A stretch of 64,000 bases of DNA from Bradyrhizobium sp. BR 10289 (GTDB lineage: Bacteria > Pseudomonadota > Alphaproteobacteria > Rhizobiales > Xanthobacteraceae), in NCBI RefSeq assembly GCF_019455385.1, contig NZ_JACOFR010000024.1, positions 1 to 64,000 of the forward strand, in the 5' to 3' direction. The number at the start of each line of letters is the position of its first letter. Position 1 is the first letter of the stretch. This document shows, in pieces, positions 54,896 through 63,974 of this stretch. Position numbers and translations under genes: made by a program. Under the pieces are notes generated by a model, which saw nothing but the letters and a program-made list of their open reading frames with translations, did not search any database and was not told the origin of the DNA.

Positions 54896-56464
54896 GTGAT
54901 TGAACAGGAATACGACACGATCATCATCGGCGGAGGCTCCGCCGGCGCGACGCTGGCCGCGCGCCTGAGCGAAGATCCGGCGCATCGCGTGCTGCTGCTC
55001 GAGGCCGGGCAGGATCTGCGCACCGCGACCACGCCGGAACACATCCGCATTCCGAACCCGATGCGCGCCATCGGTGACGACGACTTCCGCTGGCCGAAGC
55101 TGCTCGCGCGCCGCACCGAGCGGCAGCAGCCGCTGCTGCTCTGGCGTGGCCGCGCCATGGGCGGCAGCTCGACGATCAATGGCCAGATCGCGATCCGCGC
55201 CGTGCCCGACGACATCAATCGCTGGGCGGCCGCGGGCTGCACGGGGTGGTCGTGGGACGAGCTGCTGCCCTATTTCTGCAAGCTCGAGGCCGACAAGAAT
55301 TTCCCCGCCGCCGCCTATCACGGCGATCGCGGCCCGATCCCGGTGTATCGCGCGCCGATCCCCGATTGGGGCAATGTCGACCGCGCGCTGCGCGCCTCGG
55401 CGCTCGGTCTCGGCTATGATTGGTGTGAGGACCACAACGCGCCCACCGGCACCGGCGTCTCGCCCTATGCGATCAACAGCGTGGCGGGTTTGCGCATCTC
55501 GACCAATGACGGCTATCTGGAGCCGGCGCGCGGCCGGGCCAACCTCGACATCGTCGGTCATGCCCTAGTCGATACCATCACTTTCGAAGGCAACCGGCTG
55601 CACGCCAGCGGCGTCCGGGTCCGCGTGAACGGCCAAGTCGTCACGCCCCGCGCGACGCGCGAGGTGATCCTCTGCGCCGGCGCCATCCATTCGCCGGCCA
55701 TCCTGCAACGCTCCGGCATCGGGCCTGCCGCCCTGCTGGAGAAGCTCGGCATCCCCGTTCGCGCGGACCTGCCGGCGGGTGAGAATTTGCTGGACCATCC
55801 GATCGTCAACGCGCTGCTGCATTTGCGCGAGGGCAGCCAGGTCAGCACGCTGATGCACCGCCACACCAATTGCTGCCTGCGGTATTCGTCCGGCCTCGCA
55901 GGCGCCGGCGACAACGACATGATCATGATCGCCGGCAATCTCGCCCGATCTCAGCGATCGATGGTGGAAGTCGCGCTGGGACGCATCGCCGTGTCCGTCT
56001 ACCAGGCTTTCAGCCAGGGCCACGTCCGCATCGTCTCGACCGACCCCGAGGTCGATCCCGAAGTCGAGGAGCGCATGCTGTCCGACCCGAGCGATCTCCT
56101 GCGCATGCGCGACGGCGTCCGGCGGCTGCGCGATATCTGCCTGCAGCCCGCGGTCACCGATATCGCTCACCGCGTCGACTACGGGGCCAGCGGACGCTCG
56201 ATGGACGAACAGCTCAGCGACGCCGAGCTGGATGACTGGTTGTTTGCCGAGTGCAGCGACGCGCAGCATGCGAGCGGCACCTGTCGCATGGGCGCGCCTG
56301 ACGATGCGCGCTCGGTCGTCGACCCCGAATGCCGGGTGATCGGATGCACGGGATTGCGCGTGATCGATGCCTCGATCATGCCGGAGGTGCCGCGCGCCAA
56401 CACCCATCTGACCACGGTGGCGATCGCGGAGCGCATGGCGGACCGGCTGAAGGGCGCGGGATGA
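54896..56464 (+). CDS. GMC-family oxidoreductase
   Basis: A 522-residue FAD enzyme of the glucose-methanol-choline family: DTIIIGGGSAGATLAARLSE, RGRAMGGSSTINGQIAIRAV (GMC signature 1), CAGAIHSPAILQRSGIG (signature 2), SDAQHASGTCRMGAPDD and NTHLTTVAIAERMADRL. Substrate alcohol is unknown. It starts with GTG 54896. It is 40 bases after the phosphoesterase gene. The 128 bases after it hold nothing I can identify. Confidence 0.93.
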   Translation: MIEQEYDTIIIGGGSAGATLAARLSEDPAHRVLLLEAGQDLRTATTPEHIRIPNPMRAIGDDDFRWPKLLARRTERQQPLLLWRGRAMGGSSTINGQIAIRAVPDDINRWAAAGCTGWSWDELLPYFCKLEADKNFPAAAYHGDRGPIPVYRAPIPDWGNVDRALRASALGLGYDWCEDHNAPTGTGVSPYAINSVAGLRISTNDGYLEPARGRANLDIVGHALVDTITFEGNRLHASGVRVRVNGQVVTPRATREVILCAGAIHSPAILQRSGIGPAALLEKLGIPVRADLPAGENLLDHPIVNALLHLREGSQVSTLMHRHTNCCLRYSSGLAGAGDNDMIMIAGNLARSQRSMVEVALGRIAVSVYQAFSQGHVRIVSTDPEVDPEVEERMLSDPSDLLRMRDGVRRLRDICLQPAVTDIAHRVDYGASGRSMDEQLSDAELDDWLFAECSDAQHASGTCRMGAPDDARSVVDPECRVIGCTGLRVIDASIMPEVPRANTHLTTVAIAERMADRLKGAG

Positions 56465-56592
56465 AAGCGATCGGCTCGATCCGAAAGCTCACCGCTCGCG
56501 CAGGCTCTCCTGACTTCCGCTGCAAGAACATCCTCGCGGTCGTCGACTGATCGCCTGCCGTCCCGCCGCGTCGAACACATGCAGCGCAAGCG

Positions 56593-58830
56593 CTAGCTCG
56601 ACAATGGCGTGTCGGCGACATCCAGCAGCGCCCCTAGCCCCTGTCGCAGTCGACCGGTCGCGGTGCTGTCGTTGGCGAGGGCAAAAACCAGGAGGGATCG
56701 GCCGGTCACCGCGTAAGCGTGCCCCAGCGCGAATTCTGCCGTCGGTGCATTCGGCTGATGGGTGTCGATCAGCCCCAGCCAGCTTCGTCCGTCCGTGACG
56801 TCAGGCAAGACGAAATTCACGACGTCATGGTGCGCGTTGTAGACGAGGAGCAGTGTGGCATCCGAACCCCGGCGCTTGATTCCGGTCTCCTGGGCCCGTC
56901 CGTCGAGCAGCATGCCAAAGCATTTGGCATTGCCGTCCTGCCACTGTTCTGTCGTCATTTCCTCCCCCGACGGCGACAGCCACGTCACGTCCTTGACATC
57001 GAGCTCTTCGTTGTGGGAGCCGACCAGAAAGCGGCTGCGGTACAGGATCGGGAAGGCCTTGCGCGTGGCGATCAGCTTGCGCGTGAATTCACGCAGATTG
57101 CGGCCGCTCGCGGAGATGCCCATCCAGTTGAGCCATGTGGTCTCGTTGTCCTGCGCGTAGGCATTGTTGTTGCCGTTCTGGCTGTGGCCGAACTCGTCGC
57201 CGGCGAGCAGCATCGGTGTGCCGTGGGACAGCAGCGTGGTGGCGAGCAGATTGCGCTTCTGGCGCTCCCGCAGCGATATGATCTCGGGATCATCCGTCGG
57301 CCCCTCGGCGCCGCAATTCCACGAATGGTTGTTGCTGTGGCCGTCGCGATTGTTCTCGCCGTTCGCCTCGTTGTGCTTGTCGTTGTACGAGACGAGATCA
57401 TTGAGATTGAAGCCGTCATGGGCGGTCACGAAGTTGACGCTCGCCCACGGCCTGCGACCACGCTTGTTGAAGAGATCCCCCGATCCGGAGACGCGTTTGG
57501 CAAGGTCGGCCAGCGTACCCGGATCGCCCTTCCAGAATGCGCGCACGGTGTCCCTGAACTTGTCGTTCCACTCGGCCCAGCCCGGGGGAAACTGGCCGAC
57601 CTGGTAGCCGCCGGGTCCGATGTCCCAGGGCTCGGCGATCAGCTTGACGCTGGACAGCACGGGATCCTGCCGGCAGGCATCGAGGAAGCCGCCGCCTTCG
57701 TCGAAGCCGTAGGGCTCGCGTGCCAGGATGGTGGCGAGGTCGAAGCGGAAGCCGTCGACGCGCATCTCGGTCGCCCAGTAACGCAATGAATCGGCGACCA
57801 GCTGCAGCACGCGCGGATGCGAGAGGTTCACCGTGTTGCCGGTGCCGGTGTCGTTGATGTAATAGCGCGTCTGGTCCGGCATCAGCCGGTAATAACTGGC
57901 GTTGTCGATGCCCTTGAACGACAGGGTCGGACCGAGCTCGTTGCCTTCCGCGGTGTGATTGTAGACGACGTCCAGAATGACCTCGATGCCGTGGGCGTGG
58001 AACTGGTTGACCATGGTCTTGAATTCGTTCGCGGATGGCGTCTTCAGGTAGCGCGGCTCGGGGGCGAAGAAGCCGATGGAGTTGTAGCCCCAGTAATTGC
58101 GCAGGCCTTTCTCGACCAGATAGCTGTCATCGACGAAGGCATGGATCGGCAGCAGCTCCGCACTCGTTATTCCCAGCGAGCGCAGATAGGCGGGGATGTC
58201 GGCGTGCGCGAGCCCCGAGAACGTGCCGCGGTCTGCCTCCGGCACCAGCGGATGCAACTGGGTGAAGCCTTTGACGTGCATCTCGTAGACGATCGTCCGC
58301 TCCCACGGCACTTCGGGCTTGCGGGCAGCTCCCCAGGTGAAGGCGGGGTCGATGACCCTGCACTTCTGCATCAGCGGTGCGCTGTCGCGCTCGTCAAAGG
58401 AGAGATCCTTGTCGGCGTGGTCGAGCTGGTAACCGAACAGCTCCGGTCCCCAGCGCAATTGCCCGACCAGCTGCTTCGCATAGGGGTCGAGCACGAGCTT
58501 GTTCGGATTGAAGCGGTGCCCGGCATCGGGCTCGTAAGGGCCGTGGACGCGATAGCCGTAGACGGTGCCGGGGCGCGCCGAGGGCAGATAGCCGTGCCAG
58601 ACTTCGTCGGTATATTCGGGAAGCTCGATCCGCTCGAGCTCGGTTTCGCCGTCGTCGTCGAACAGGCACAGCTCGACCTTCGTGGCATGCGCTGAGAACA
58701 GCGCGAAGTTAACGCCGAATCCATCCCAGGTGGCGCCAAGCGGAAAGGGCCGCCCCTCGGTGATGCGCGAACGGCGCAGGCTCGACGCCGCCCGCGTCAG
58801 GGCGTCGTCGGTTTGTGTCTTCTGGTCCAT
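56593..58830 (-). CDS. glgX: GlgX, glycogen debranching enzyme
   Basis: A 745-residue glycoside hydrolase family 13 protein. The N-terminal CBM48 domain is in PLGATWDGFGVNFALFSAHA, and catalytic blocks are VYNHTAEGNELGP, RVDGFRFDLATILAREPYGF (nucleophile Asp), VKLIAEPWDIGPGGY (acid Glu) and NFVTAHDGFNLND. It removes branch chains from limit-dextrin glycogen. ATG 58830 gives the family N-terminus; the open frame extends further upstream without coding sense. The leader has ATTGGGGGCA directly upstream, shared with the glycosyltransferase gene at 60340. Confidence 0.95.
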   Translation of the reverse strand: MDQKTQTDDALTRAASSLRRSRITEGRPFPLGATWDGFGVNFALFSAHATKVELCLFDDDGETELERIELPEYTDEVWHGYLPSARPGTVYGYRVHGPYEPDAGHRFNPNKLVLDPYAKQLVGQLRWGPELFGYQLDHADKDLSFDERDSAPLMQKCRVIDPAFTWGAARKPEVPWERTIVYEMHVKGFTQLHPLVPEADRGTFSGLAHADIPAYLRSLGITSAELLPIHAFVDDSYLVEKGLRNYWGYNSIGFFAPEPRYLKTPSANEFKTMVNQFHAHGIEVILDVVYNHTAEGNELGPTLSFKGIDNASYYRLMPDQTRYYINDTGTGNTVNLSHPRVLQLVADSLRYWATEMRVDGFRFDLATILAREPYGFDEGGGFLDACRQDPVLSSVKLIAEPWDIGPGGYQVGQFPPGWAEWNDKFRDTVRAFWKGDPGTLADLAKRVSGSGDLFNKRGRRPWASVNFVTAHDGFNLNDLVSYNDKHNEANGENNRDGHSNNHSWNCGAEGPTDDPEIISLRERQKRNLLATTLLSHGTPMLLAGDEFGHSQNGNNNAYAQDNETTWLNWMGISASGRNLREFTRKLIATRKAFPILYRSRFLVGSHNEELDVKDVTWLSPSGEEMTTEQWQDGNAKCFGMLLDGRAQETGIKRRGSDATLLLVYNAHHDVVNFVLPDVTDGRSWLGLIDTHQPNAPTAEFALGHAYAVTGRSLLVFALANDSTATGRLRQGLGALLDVADTPLSS

Positions 58831-58853
58831 ATCTGCCCCCAATGAAAGTCGGT

Positions 58854-59138
58854 TCAGGATGCCGGTGCGGTTGCGGCGATCTCGCCCGACGCCTGCTCGC
58901 CGGCCGCGGTCGAAGCGATCACGGCGGCAGGAGGCACGTCGGCCGGCCTCGGCAGCGCGTTGGCGCGCTGCAGGGCGGCTTCCTTGCTGATGGCGGCGAG
59001 CGAGTTGCCGATCCGTCCGACGATCGCGGTCAGTTCGGCATCGGAAAGGCCGAGACGTTTCCTGACGAGGCGCATCTGAACGCGGTCGGTGAGGTCGAGC
59101 TTGTTGCGGATCGGCTTGGGTATCGAGCGGCGCATCAT
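58854..59138 (-). CDS. DUF3606-like small protein
   Basis: A 94-residue protein: a central helix pair LDLTDRVQMRLVRKRLGLSD and AELTAIVGRIGNSLAAISKE matches the DUF3606 pattern of small stress-linked rhizobial proteins, followed by an Ala/Pro-rich tail. It lies 23 bases upstream of glgX and behind an EcfG-type promoter candidate. The function is unknown. Confidence 0.7.
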   Translation of the reverse strand: MMRRSIPKPIRNKLDLTDRVQMRLVRKRLGLSDAELTAIVGRIGNSLAAISKEAALQRANALPRPADVPPAAVIASTAAGEQASGEIAATAPAS

Positions 59139-59160
59139 GGCGACTCCTGTGTGGAATCGT

Positions 59161-59185
59161 AACTGTTGCTCGATGCTTCCGTTCC
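59161..59185 (-). promoter_or_regulatory. Candidate EcfG (general stress) promoter of the DUF3606-glgX unit
   Basis: On the minus strand GGAAC is followed after 16 bases by AGTT, close to the alphaproteobacterial EcfG consensus GGAAC-N16/17-CGTT, 22 bases before ATG 59138. Confidence 0.5.
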
Positions 59186-59203
59186 CGCGCGGGGAAGAAG
59201 TCG

Positions 59204-60340
59204 TCAGACTGCGGCCGCGACGCCGAGCTCCACGGCGGCGGGAGGTAGCGGCATCCTGATCGCGCCCTCCGCCTCCGGCAGTGCGCGGACTTCGATGGCC
59301 GGTGTCTGACGCAGCGCCGGCAGCCGGCGATAGGCGGCGACATAATCCCTCACCATGCGTTCGGCCGTGAAGCGCTGCTCGAACTGCCTGCGGATCGCCC
59401 GCCGGTCCAGCGTGCCGGCCGCGTTCGCCGCCGCGACCGCCTCGTCAAGGGTATTCACGACGAAGCCGCTGACGCCGTGATCGATCACTTCCGGCACCGA
59501 GCCGTGGGCGAGGGCGATGACCGGCGTGCCGCAGGCCATCGCCTCGATCATGACGAGACCGAATGGCTCCGGCCAGCAGATCGGGAACAGCAGCGCGCGG
59601 GCGTTTCCGAGGAAGTCGGCCTTCTGGAATTCGTTGATCTCGCCGATAAACTCGACGTTTGGATGGGCCGCCACCATTGGCGCGATGACCTGGTCCCAGT
59701 AGCGCTGATCGGCGGCGTCGATCTTGGCCGCCATTTTCAGGGGTACGCCGGTTCTTGCCGCGATCTCGATGGCCTTGTCCGGCCCCTTCTCCGGCGAGAT
59801 GCGTCCGAGGAACGCGAAATAGTCGCCAGACGGCGAGTCCCGATAGGGGAGCACGTTCTCGGGCAGGCCGTGAAGCACCGTGCCGAGCCAGTTGACCGGT
59901 GGCATCGGCCGGCGTTGCGCGTCCGAGATCGAGACCAGCGGAGGCTCGGGGAAGGCGGAGTAGAACGGCACGAGGTCGGGCAGGTCGAGCCGGCCGTGCA
60001 AGGTGGTGAGGATGCGGTCGGCATAGGGACGCATCAGGGGGTAGTGCAGATGGTCGATGTGAAAATGAAGCACGTCGAACTCGCCGGCGCGCTTGGCCAC
60101 CTTGTCCAGCATCATGATGTGATGCGGCGTCATGTCCTTGACCGAGGGATCGAGGCGCAGTGCCATTTTCGAGCACGGCACCAGTTCGGCGGACGTGATC
60201 GAATCGCCGCTCGCGAACAGCGTGACGTCATGCCCCTGCCGCACCAGCTCTTCGGTCAGGTAGGACACGATCCGCTCGGTTCCGCCGTACAGCCGCGGCG
60301 GGCAGCTCTCGGCCAGCGGAGCGATCTGCGCGATTTTCAT
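59204..60340 (-). CDS. Family 4 glycosyltransferase
   Basis: A 378-residue GT-B glycosyltransferase: MKIAQIAPLAESCPPRLYGG, TERIVSYLTEELVRQGHDVT, FLGRISPEKGPDKAIEIAAR and WPEPFGLVMIEAMACGTPVI (the E-X7-E donor-site motif). It sits between glgA and glgX on the minus strand. The product is unknown; a role in glucan or trehalose-type sugar metabolism is inferred from neighbours. An extra in-frame ATG four codons upstream is possible. Confidence 0.9.
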   Translation of the reverse strand: MKIAQIAPLAESCPPRLYGGTERIVSYLTEELVRQGHDVTLFASGDSITSAELVPCSKMALRLDPSVKDMTPHHIMMLDKVAKRAGEFDVLHFHIDHLHYPLMRPYADRILTTLHGRLDLPDLVPFYSAFPEPPLVSISDAQRRPMPPVNWLGTVLHGLPENVLPYRDSPSGDYFAFLGRISPEKGPDKAIEIAARTGVPLKMAAKIDAADQRYWDQVIAPMVAAHPNVEFIGEINEFQKADFLGNARALLFPICWPEPFGLVMIEAMACGTPVIALAHGSVPEVIDHGVSGFVVNTLDEAVAAANAAGTLDRRAIRRQFEQRFTAERMVRDYVAAYRRLPALRQTPAIEVRALPEAEGAIRMPLPPAAVELGVAAAV

Positions 60341-60361
60341 GTGTGCCCCCAATTGCCCTGT

Positions 60362-61771
60362 CTAGATCGATGCTTTGTAGAGCTCGGCGTAGGATCTGGC
60401 GGACTGGCTCCAGCTGAAGGCCTGCGCCATGGCAGCCCTGCGCATGTGATCGAGCCGATCCTTCATGCCGAAGGTCGAGAAGGCGCGGCACAGGCTTCCG
60501 AGGAAGCCGGGTGCCGAGGCGCGGTCGAACAGGAAGCCGGTCTCCCCGTCGAGGATGGTCTCGGCAAGACCGCCGGTGCGATGGCCGATTGGCAGGGAGC
60601 CGAAGCGCTGGGCGTACATCTGGCTGAGCCCGCAGGGCTCGAAGCGCGACGGCATCAGTGTGAAGTCGCTGCCGGCGAAGATCTTCCGGGCTTCCGCGTC
60701 ATCGAAGCCGATCTTCACGGCAATCGATCGCGGCGCGCGAGCCTGCGCCTGGAGCAGGGCCTGCTCGAACTGGGGCTCGCCCTTGCCGGTGACGACGATC
60801 TGGCCGCCGGCATCGACGATCGTCTGCACGCTCTCGATCACGAGGTCGACGCCCTTCTGGTGAACGAGGCGCGCGACGAGCGCGAACAGGGGACCTCGGG
60901 ACACCGCCAGGCCGAACTGGTCCCTGACGTCGTCGGCGTTCAGGGAGCGCTCCGCCCAGTCCCCGGCCCCGAACGGCTGGAGCAGCGAGGAGCACGTTCG
61001 CGGATCCCAGCTCTCGTCGATCCCGTTGAGAATGCCGGACAGCTGGTTGCGGTCGGCGCGCTGCCGCAGCAATCCTTCGAGGCCGCAGCCGAACTCGGCG
61101 GTGGTGATCTCCTTTGCATAAGTCTGGCTGACCGTCGTCAGGTGCGAGGCATAGACGAGACCGGACTTGATGAAGGAAAGCTGGTTGTAGAATTCGACGC
61201 CGTCGATGTTGAAACTGGCCTCGGGAATCCCGAGCGGTGCCAGCGAGCTGCGGTCGAACACGCCCTGATAGGCCAGATTATGGATCGTGAAGACCGTTGG
61301 AATGTGCGCATAGTGCCATTCCAGATAACCGGGGATCAGCGCGCATTGCCAATCGTTGGCGTGGACGAGGTCAGCGGCCCATTCCGTGTCGACCAAGCCC
61401 CTCGCAAGCTGCGCGGCAGCGTAGGAAAAGGCAGCGAACCGCACATTGTTGTCGCCCCAGTCGGCCCCACGGCCGTCGGCATACGGCGTGCCGTCCCGCT
61501 CGTACAGCTCCGGGCAGCGGACCACGTAATATGCCAGGCCATCCGCGGTGTGCCCGAGATCGACCTCGAACGCCGGCAGAGCGGCGAACGACGGGCATCG
61601 CCCCACGGTTCTGCGATCGTGCAGGCCACGCAGGACAGAAGGATAGCCAGGGATGATGACGCGTACGTCAGCAAAATCGCGTAAGGCGCGCGGCAGAGCC
61701 GCGGAGACGGCGGCGAGACCGCCAACTTGAACGAAGTCTGCGACTTCGGGCGTGGCGAACAGGATACGCAT
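60362..61771 (-). CDS. glgA: GlgA-type glycogen synthase with altered N-terminal motif
   Basis: A 469-residue GT5 starch/glycogen synthase-like protein: FVQVGGLAAVSAALPRALRD, LVHANDWQCALIPGYLEWHY, TIHNLAYQGVFDRSSLAPLG, GILNGIDESWDPRT and FTLMPSRFEPCGLSQMYAQR. Typical GlgA begins with KTGGL or KVGGLADV; here the Lys is Gln (VQVGGLAAV) and the following Asp is Ala. The downstream E-X7-E motif is intact. It may use a different donor or be a slow paralogue; another glgA may exist elsewhere. It is 21 bases upstream of the glycosyltransferase gene. Confidence 0.9.
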   Translation of the reverse strand: MRILFATPEVADFVQVGGLAAVSAALPRALRDFADVRVIIPGYPSVLRGLHDRRTVGRCPSFAALPAFEVDLGHTADGLAYYVVRCPELYERDGTPYADGRGADWGDNNVRFAAFSYAAAQLARGLVDTEWAADLVHANDWQCALIPGYLEWHYAHIPTVFTIHNLAYQGVFDRSSLAPLGIPEASFNIDGVEFYNQLSFIKSGLVYASHLTTVSQTYAKEITTAEFGCGLEGLLRQRADRNQLSGILNGIDESWDPRTCSSLLQPFGAGDWAERSLNADDVRDQFGLAVSRGPLFALVARLVHQKGVDLVIESVQTIVDAGGQIVVTGKGEPQFEQALLQAQARAPRSIAVKIGFDDAEARKIFAGSDFTLMPSRFEPCGLSQMYAQRFGSLPIGHRTGGLAETILDGETGFLFDRASAPGFLGSLCRAFSTFGMKDRLDHMRRAAMAQAFSWSQSARSYAELYKASI

Positions 61772-62105
61772 TCGCTAGGCCCACCGACCGGCACAACAGT
61801 GGTCTTTGCCAACCATCTTTGAATTCCAAGGGCGCTTCCTCAGCGAAGCGCTATCCTTGAAATTCTGCGGCGCAACAAAGGTTCCTAAAGGCCGCTAGCA
61901 ACTGTGCTTTTTTTAAGGTCGGTGCAAAAGTGTACACACGTGACCTGACTCCTGCGGCGCGCCGCGTCCTGCGCGATCCGACGCGGGATGCCGCTCGGCA
62001 GTCCGGATGACTTGCGAGGAACGATTGCTCTGAAGCGTGCTTCTCGTCCCCGAGCATGCTTAAGCGAACGTTACCGCCGTCGGGCCCAACGCGATCGGCT
62101 CAAGC
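61772..62105. other. Divergent intergenic region between glgA and treZ
   Basis: There is no gene in these 334 bases. They contain the inverted repeat at 61821-61865, a T7 run at 61908-61914 and a GTGTACAC palindrome near 61930. A GGAAC at 62019 has no good -10 partner. I see no convincing promoter. Confidence 0.6.
61821..61865. repeat. Imperfect inverted repeat upstream of glgA
   Basis: GAATTCCAAGGGCGCTTC and, as its inverted partner, GAAGCGCTATCCTTGAAATT pair over about 17 positions with a 6-base loop; the inner 7 bp (GCGCTTC/GAAGCGC) are perfect. It lies 50-94 bases upstream of the glgA start and could act in either direction. Confidence 0.6.
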
Positions 62106-63974
62106 ATGTCCACTCCGGAAGATGCGAGCGCGAAAGGCGGACTGGGTTTGAATCAAACGATGGGAATGGCTGGACAGGCCCGGCGCCACGGCCCTCAGAT
62201 CCTCGATCATGGGGTCATCTTCAGCCTCTGGGCGCCGTCTGCCCATTCGGTCGAGTTGCTGGAGGCCGGTCGGCCGCCGCAAAAGATGCCGCGCGATGCC
62301 GAGGGCTGGCATCAGCTTCTCAGCCCGACGGCGCATGTCGGCACGCGCTATCAGTTCCGGATCAACAGCGACCTGGTCGTCCCCGACCCGGCCTCGTTCT
62401 TTCAGCCCGATGATGTCGGCGCGCCGAGCGAGGTCGTGGATACCGCCGTGTTGCGGGATTCCATCCTCTATTCGGGTCGTCCCTGGGCCGAAGCCGTCAT
62501 TTACGAGATTCACGTCGGGACCTTCAGCGCGGAGGGGACCTACGCCGGCGTCGAGAAGCGGCTGCCCTATCTGCGCGATCTCGGCATCACCGCCATCGAG
62601 CTGATGCCGCTCAACGATGTCCCCGGCCGGCACAATTGGGGCTATGACGGTGTGCTGCTGAATGCGCCCAATGCGCGCTATGGCAGGCCACAGGATCTCA
62701 AGCGCCTGTTGCGGGCAGCTCATGCCCTCGACATCATGGTCTATCTGGATGTGGTCTATAACCACTTCGGGCCGCAACTGAACTATCTGCACAGCTACGC
62801 CGAGAACTTCTTCACGGCCCGCCATACGACGGGTTGGGGTCCGGCTGTGAACCTCGAGGGACCGGACGGCGCGTTCGTGCGCGAGTTCCTGATCGAGAAC
62901 GCGCTGATGTGGCTGCGCGACTATGGTTTCGACGGGCTTCGGTTCGACGCGGTCCACGCTCTCAAGGACGATTCCGATCGGCACTTCCTGGTCGAACTTG
63001 CCGAGACCGTGCGCCATCAGCTACCGGGCCGGCGCGTGCACCTGATGCTGGAAAACGAGGCCAATCAGGCGCATCTGCTCGACCGTCAAGCAGGCGAGGC
63101 CAGATACTACGACGCACAATGGGGCGACGATTTCCACAATGCGCTGCACGTCCTGCTGACCGGGGAGGACGAAGGCTATTATCGCGCCTTTGCCGACAAG
63201 CCGCTCGAGCACCTCGCGCGATCCCTCGCGGAGGGCTTTGCCTACCAGGGTGAAGTCTTTCCACTGCACGATGCACCGCGCGGCGAACCCAGCGCTCACC
63301 TTCCGCCGGAAGCCACGATCTTCTTCGCGCAGAACCACGATCAGATCGGAAACCGCGCTTTGGGAGAGCGACTGTCGAGATTGGTCGGCCCCGAAGAGCT
63401 CGGGCAGGCCATGGCGCTCGTCTTGCTCAATCCGCACATACCGATGCTGTTCATGGGGGAGGAGGCGGCCGCCGAAACACCTTTCCTGTTCTTTGCCGAC
63501 TGGGCGGGCGAAGCTGCCGAGTTGACGCGCGAAGGGCGTCGCAAGGAGTTTTCGCACTTCAAGTCCTTTTCGACCCCGGAGATGCGGGCTCGGATTCCGG
63601 ACCCGTGCGACGAGAGCACCTTTCAGGCCTCAAAGCTCGACTGGAGCAGCATCGACCTGTCTCCCACCAGCGCCAGGTTCCGAGCCCTGACCAAGCAATT
63701 GCTGACGATCCGGCGTGATAAGATCGTGCCGCTGATCAAACGCGGGTTTGTTTCGGCGCAGCGTACACTCATCGGCGACGATGCTGGTGCGGGCGGCGTG
63801 GACGTGCGCTGGCGAACCGCGCAAGGCGACACCCTGCAGATCGCCGCCAACTTTAGCGAGCGGCGGCTGCCTATGCCGGACTTGACGGCGGGCGGATGCC
63901 TGTGGCGCGGAGGCCCGGGTGACACGCAGTCGCTCCTGCCGGGCGACATTATCGTGCAGCTTGGTTCAGCCTGA
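62106..63974 (+). CDS. treZ: TreZ, malto-oligosyltrehalose trehalohydrolase
   Basis: A 622-residue GH13 enzyme that releases trehalose from malto-oligosyl trehalose. Motifs are GVIFSLWAPSAHSVELLEAG (CBM48-like domain), YLDVVYNHFGPQLNYLHSYA, FDGLRFDAVHALKDDSDRHF (nucleophile Asp), VHLMLENEANQAHLL (acid Glu) and FFAQNHDQIGNRALGERL. treY and treS are not in the window and may follow beyond the right edge. GlgX debranching products would feed this TreYZ route. Confidence 0.95.
   Translation: MSTPEDASAKGGLGLNQTMGMAGQARRHGPQILDHGVIFSLWAPSAHSVELLEAGRPPQKMPRDAEGWHQLLSPTAHVGTRYQFRINSDLVVPDPASFFQPDDVGAPSEVVDTAVLRDSILYSGRPWAEAVIYEIHVGTFSAEGTYAGVEKRLPYLRDLGITAIELMPLNDVPGRHNWGYDGVLLNAPNARYGRPQDLKRLLRAAHALDIMVYLDVVYNHFGPQLNYLHSYAENFFTARHTTGWGPAVNLEGPDGAFVREFLIENALMWLRDYGFDGLRFDAVHALKDDSDRHFLVELAETVRHQLPGRRVHLMLENEANQAHLLDRQAGEARYYDAQWGDDFHNALHVLLTGEDEGYYRAFADKPLEHLARSLAEGFAYQGEVFPLHDAPRGEPSAHLPPEATIFFAQNHDQIGNRALGERLSRLVGPEELGQAMALVLLNPHIPMLFMGEEAAAETPFLFFADWAGEAAELTREGRRKEFSHFKSFSTPEMRARIPDPCDESTFQASKLDWSSIDLSPTSARFRALTKQLLTIRRDKIVPLIKRGFVSAQRTLIGDDAGAGGVDVRWRTAQGDTLQIAANFSERRLPMPDLTAGGCLWRGGPGDTQSLLPGDIIVQLGSA

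Noticed and set aside
59477..61684. 735-codon plus-strand open frame opposite glgA and the glycosyltransferase
   Set aside because: It is antisense to two well-supported genes and has no recognisable protein features.
62019..62044. GGAAC upstream of treZ as an EcfG promoter
   Set aside because: The expected -10 at 16-17 bases reads GCTT or CTTC rather than CGTT.
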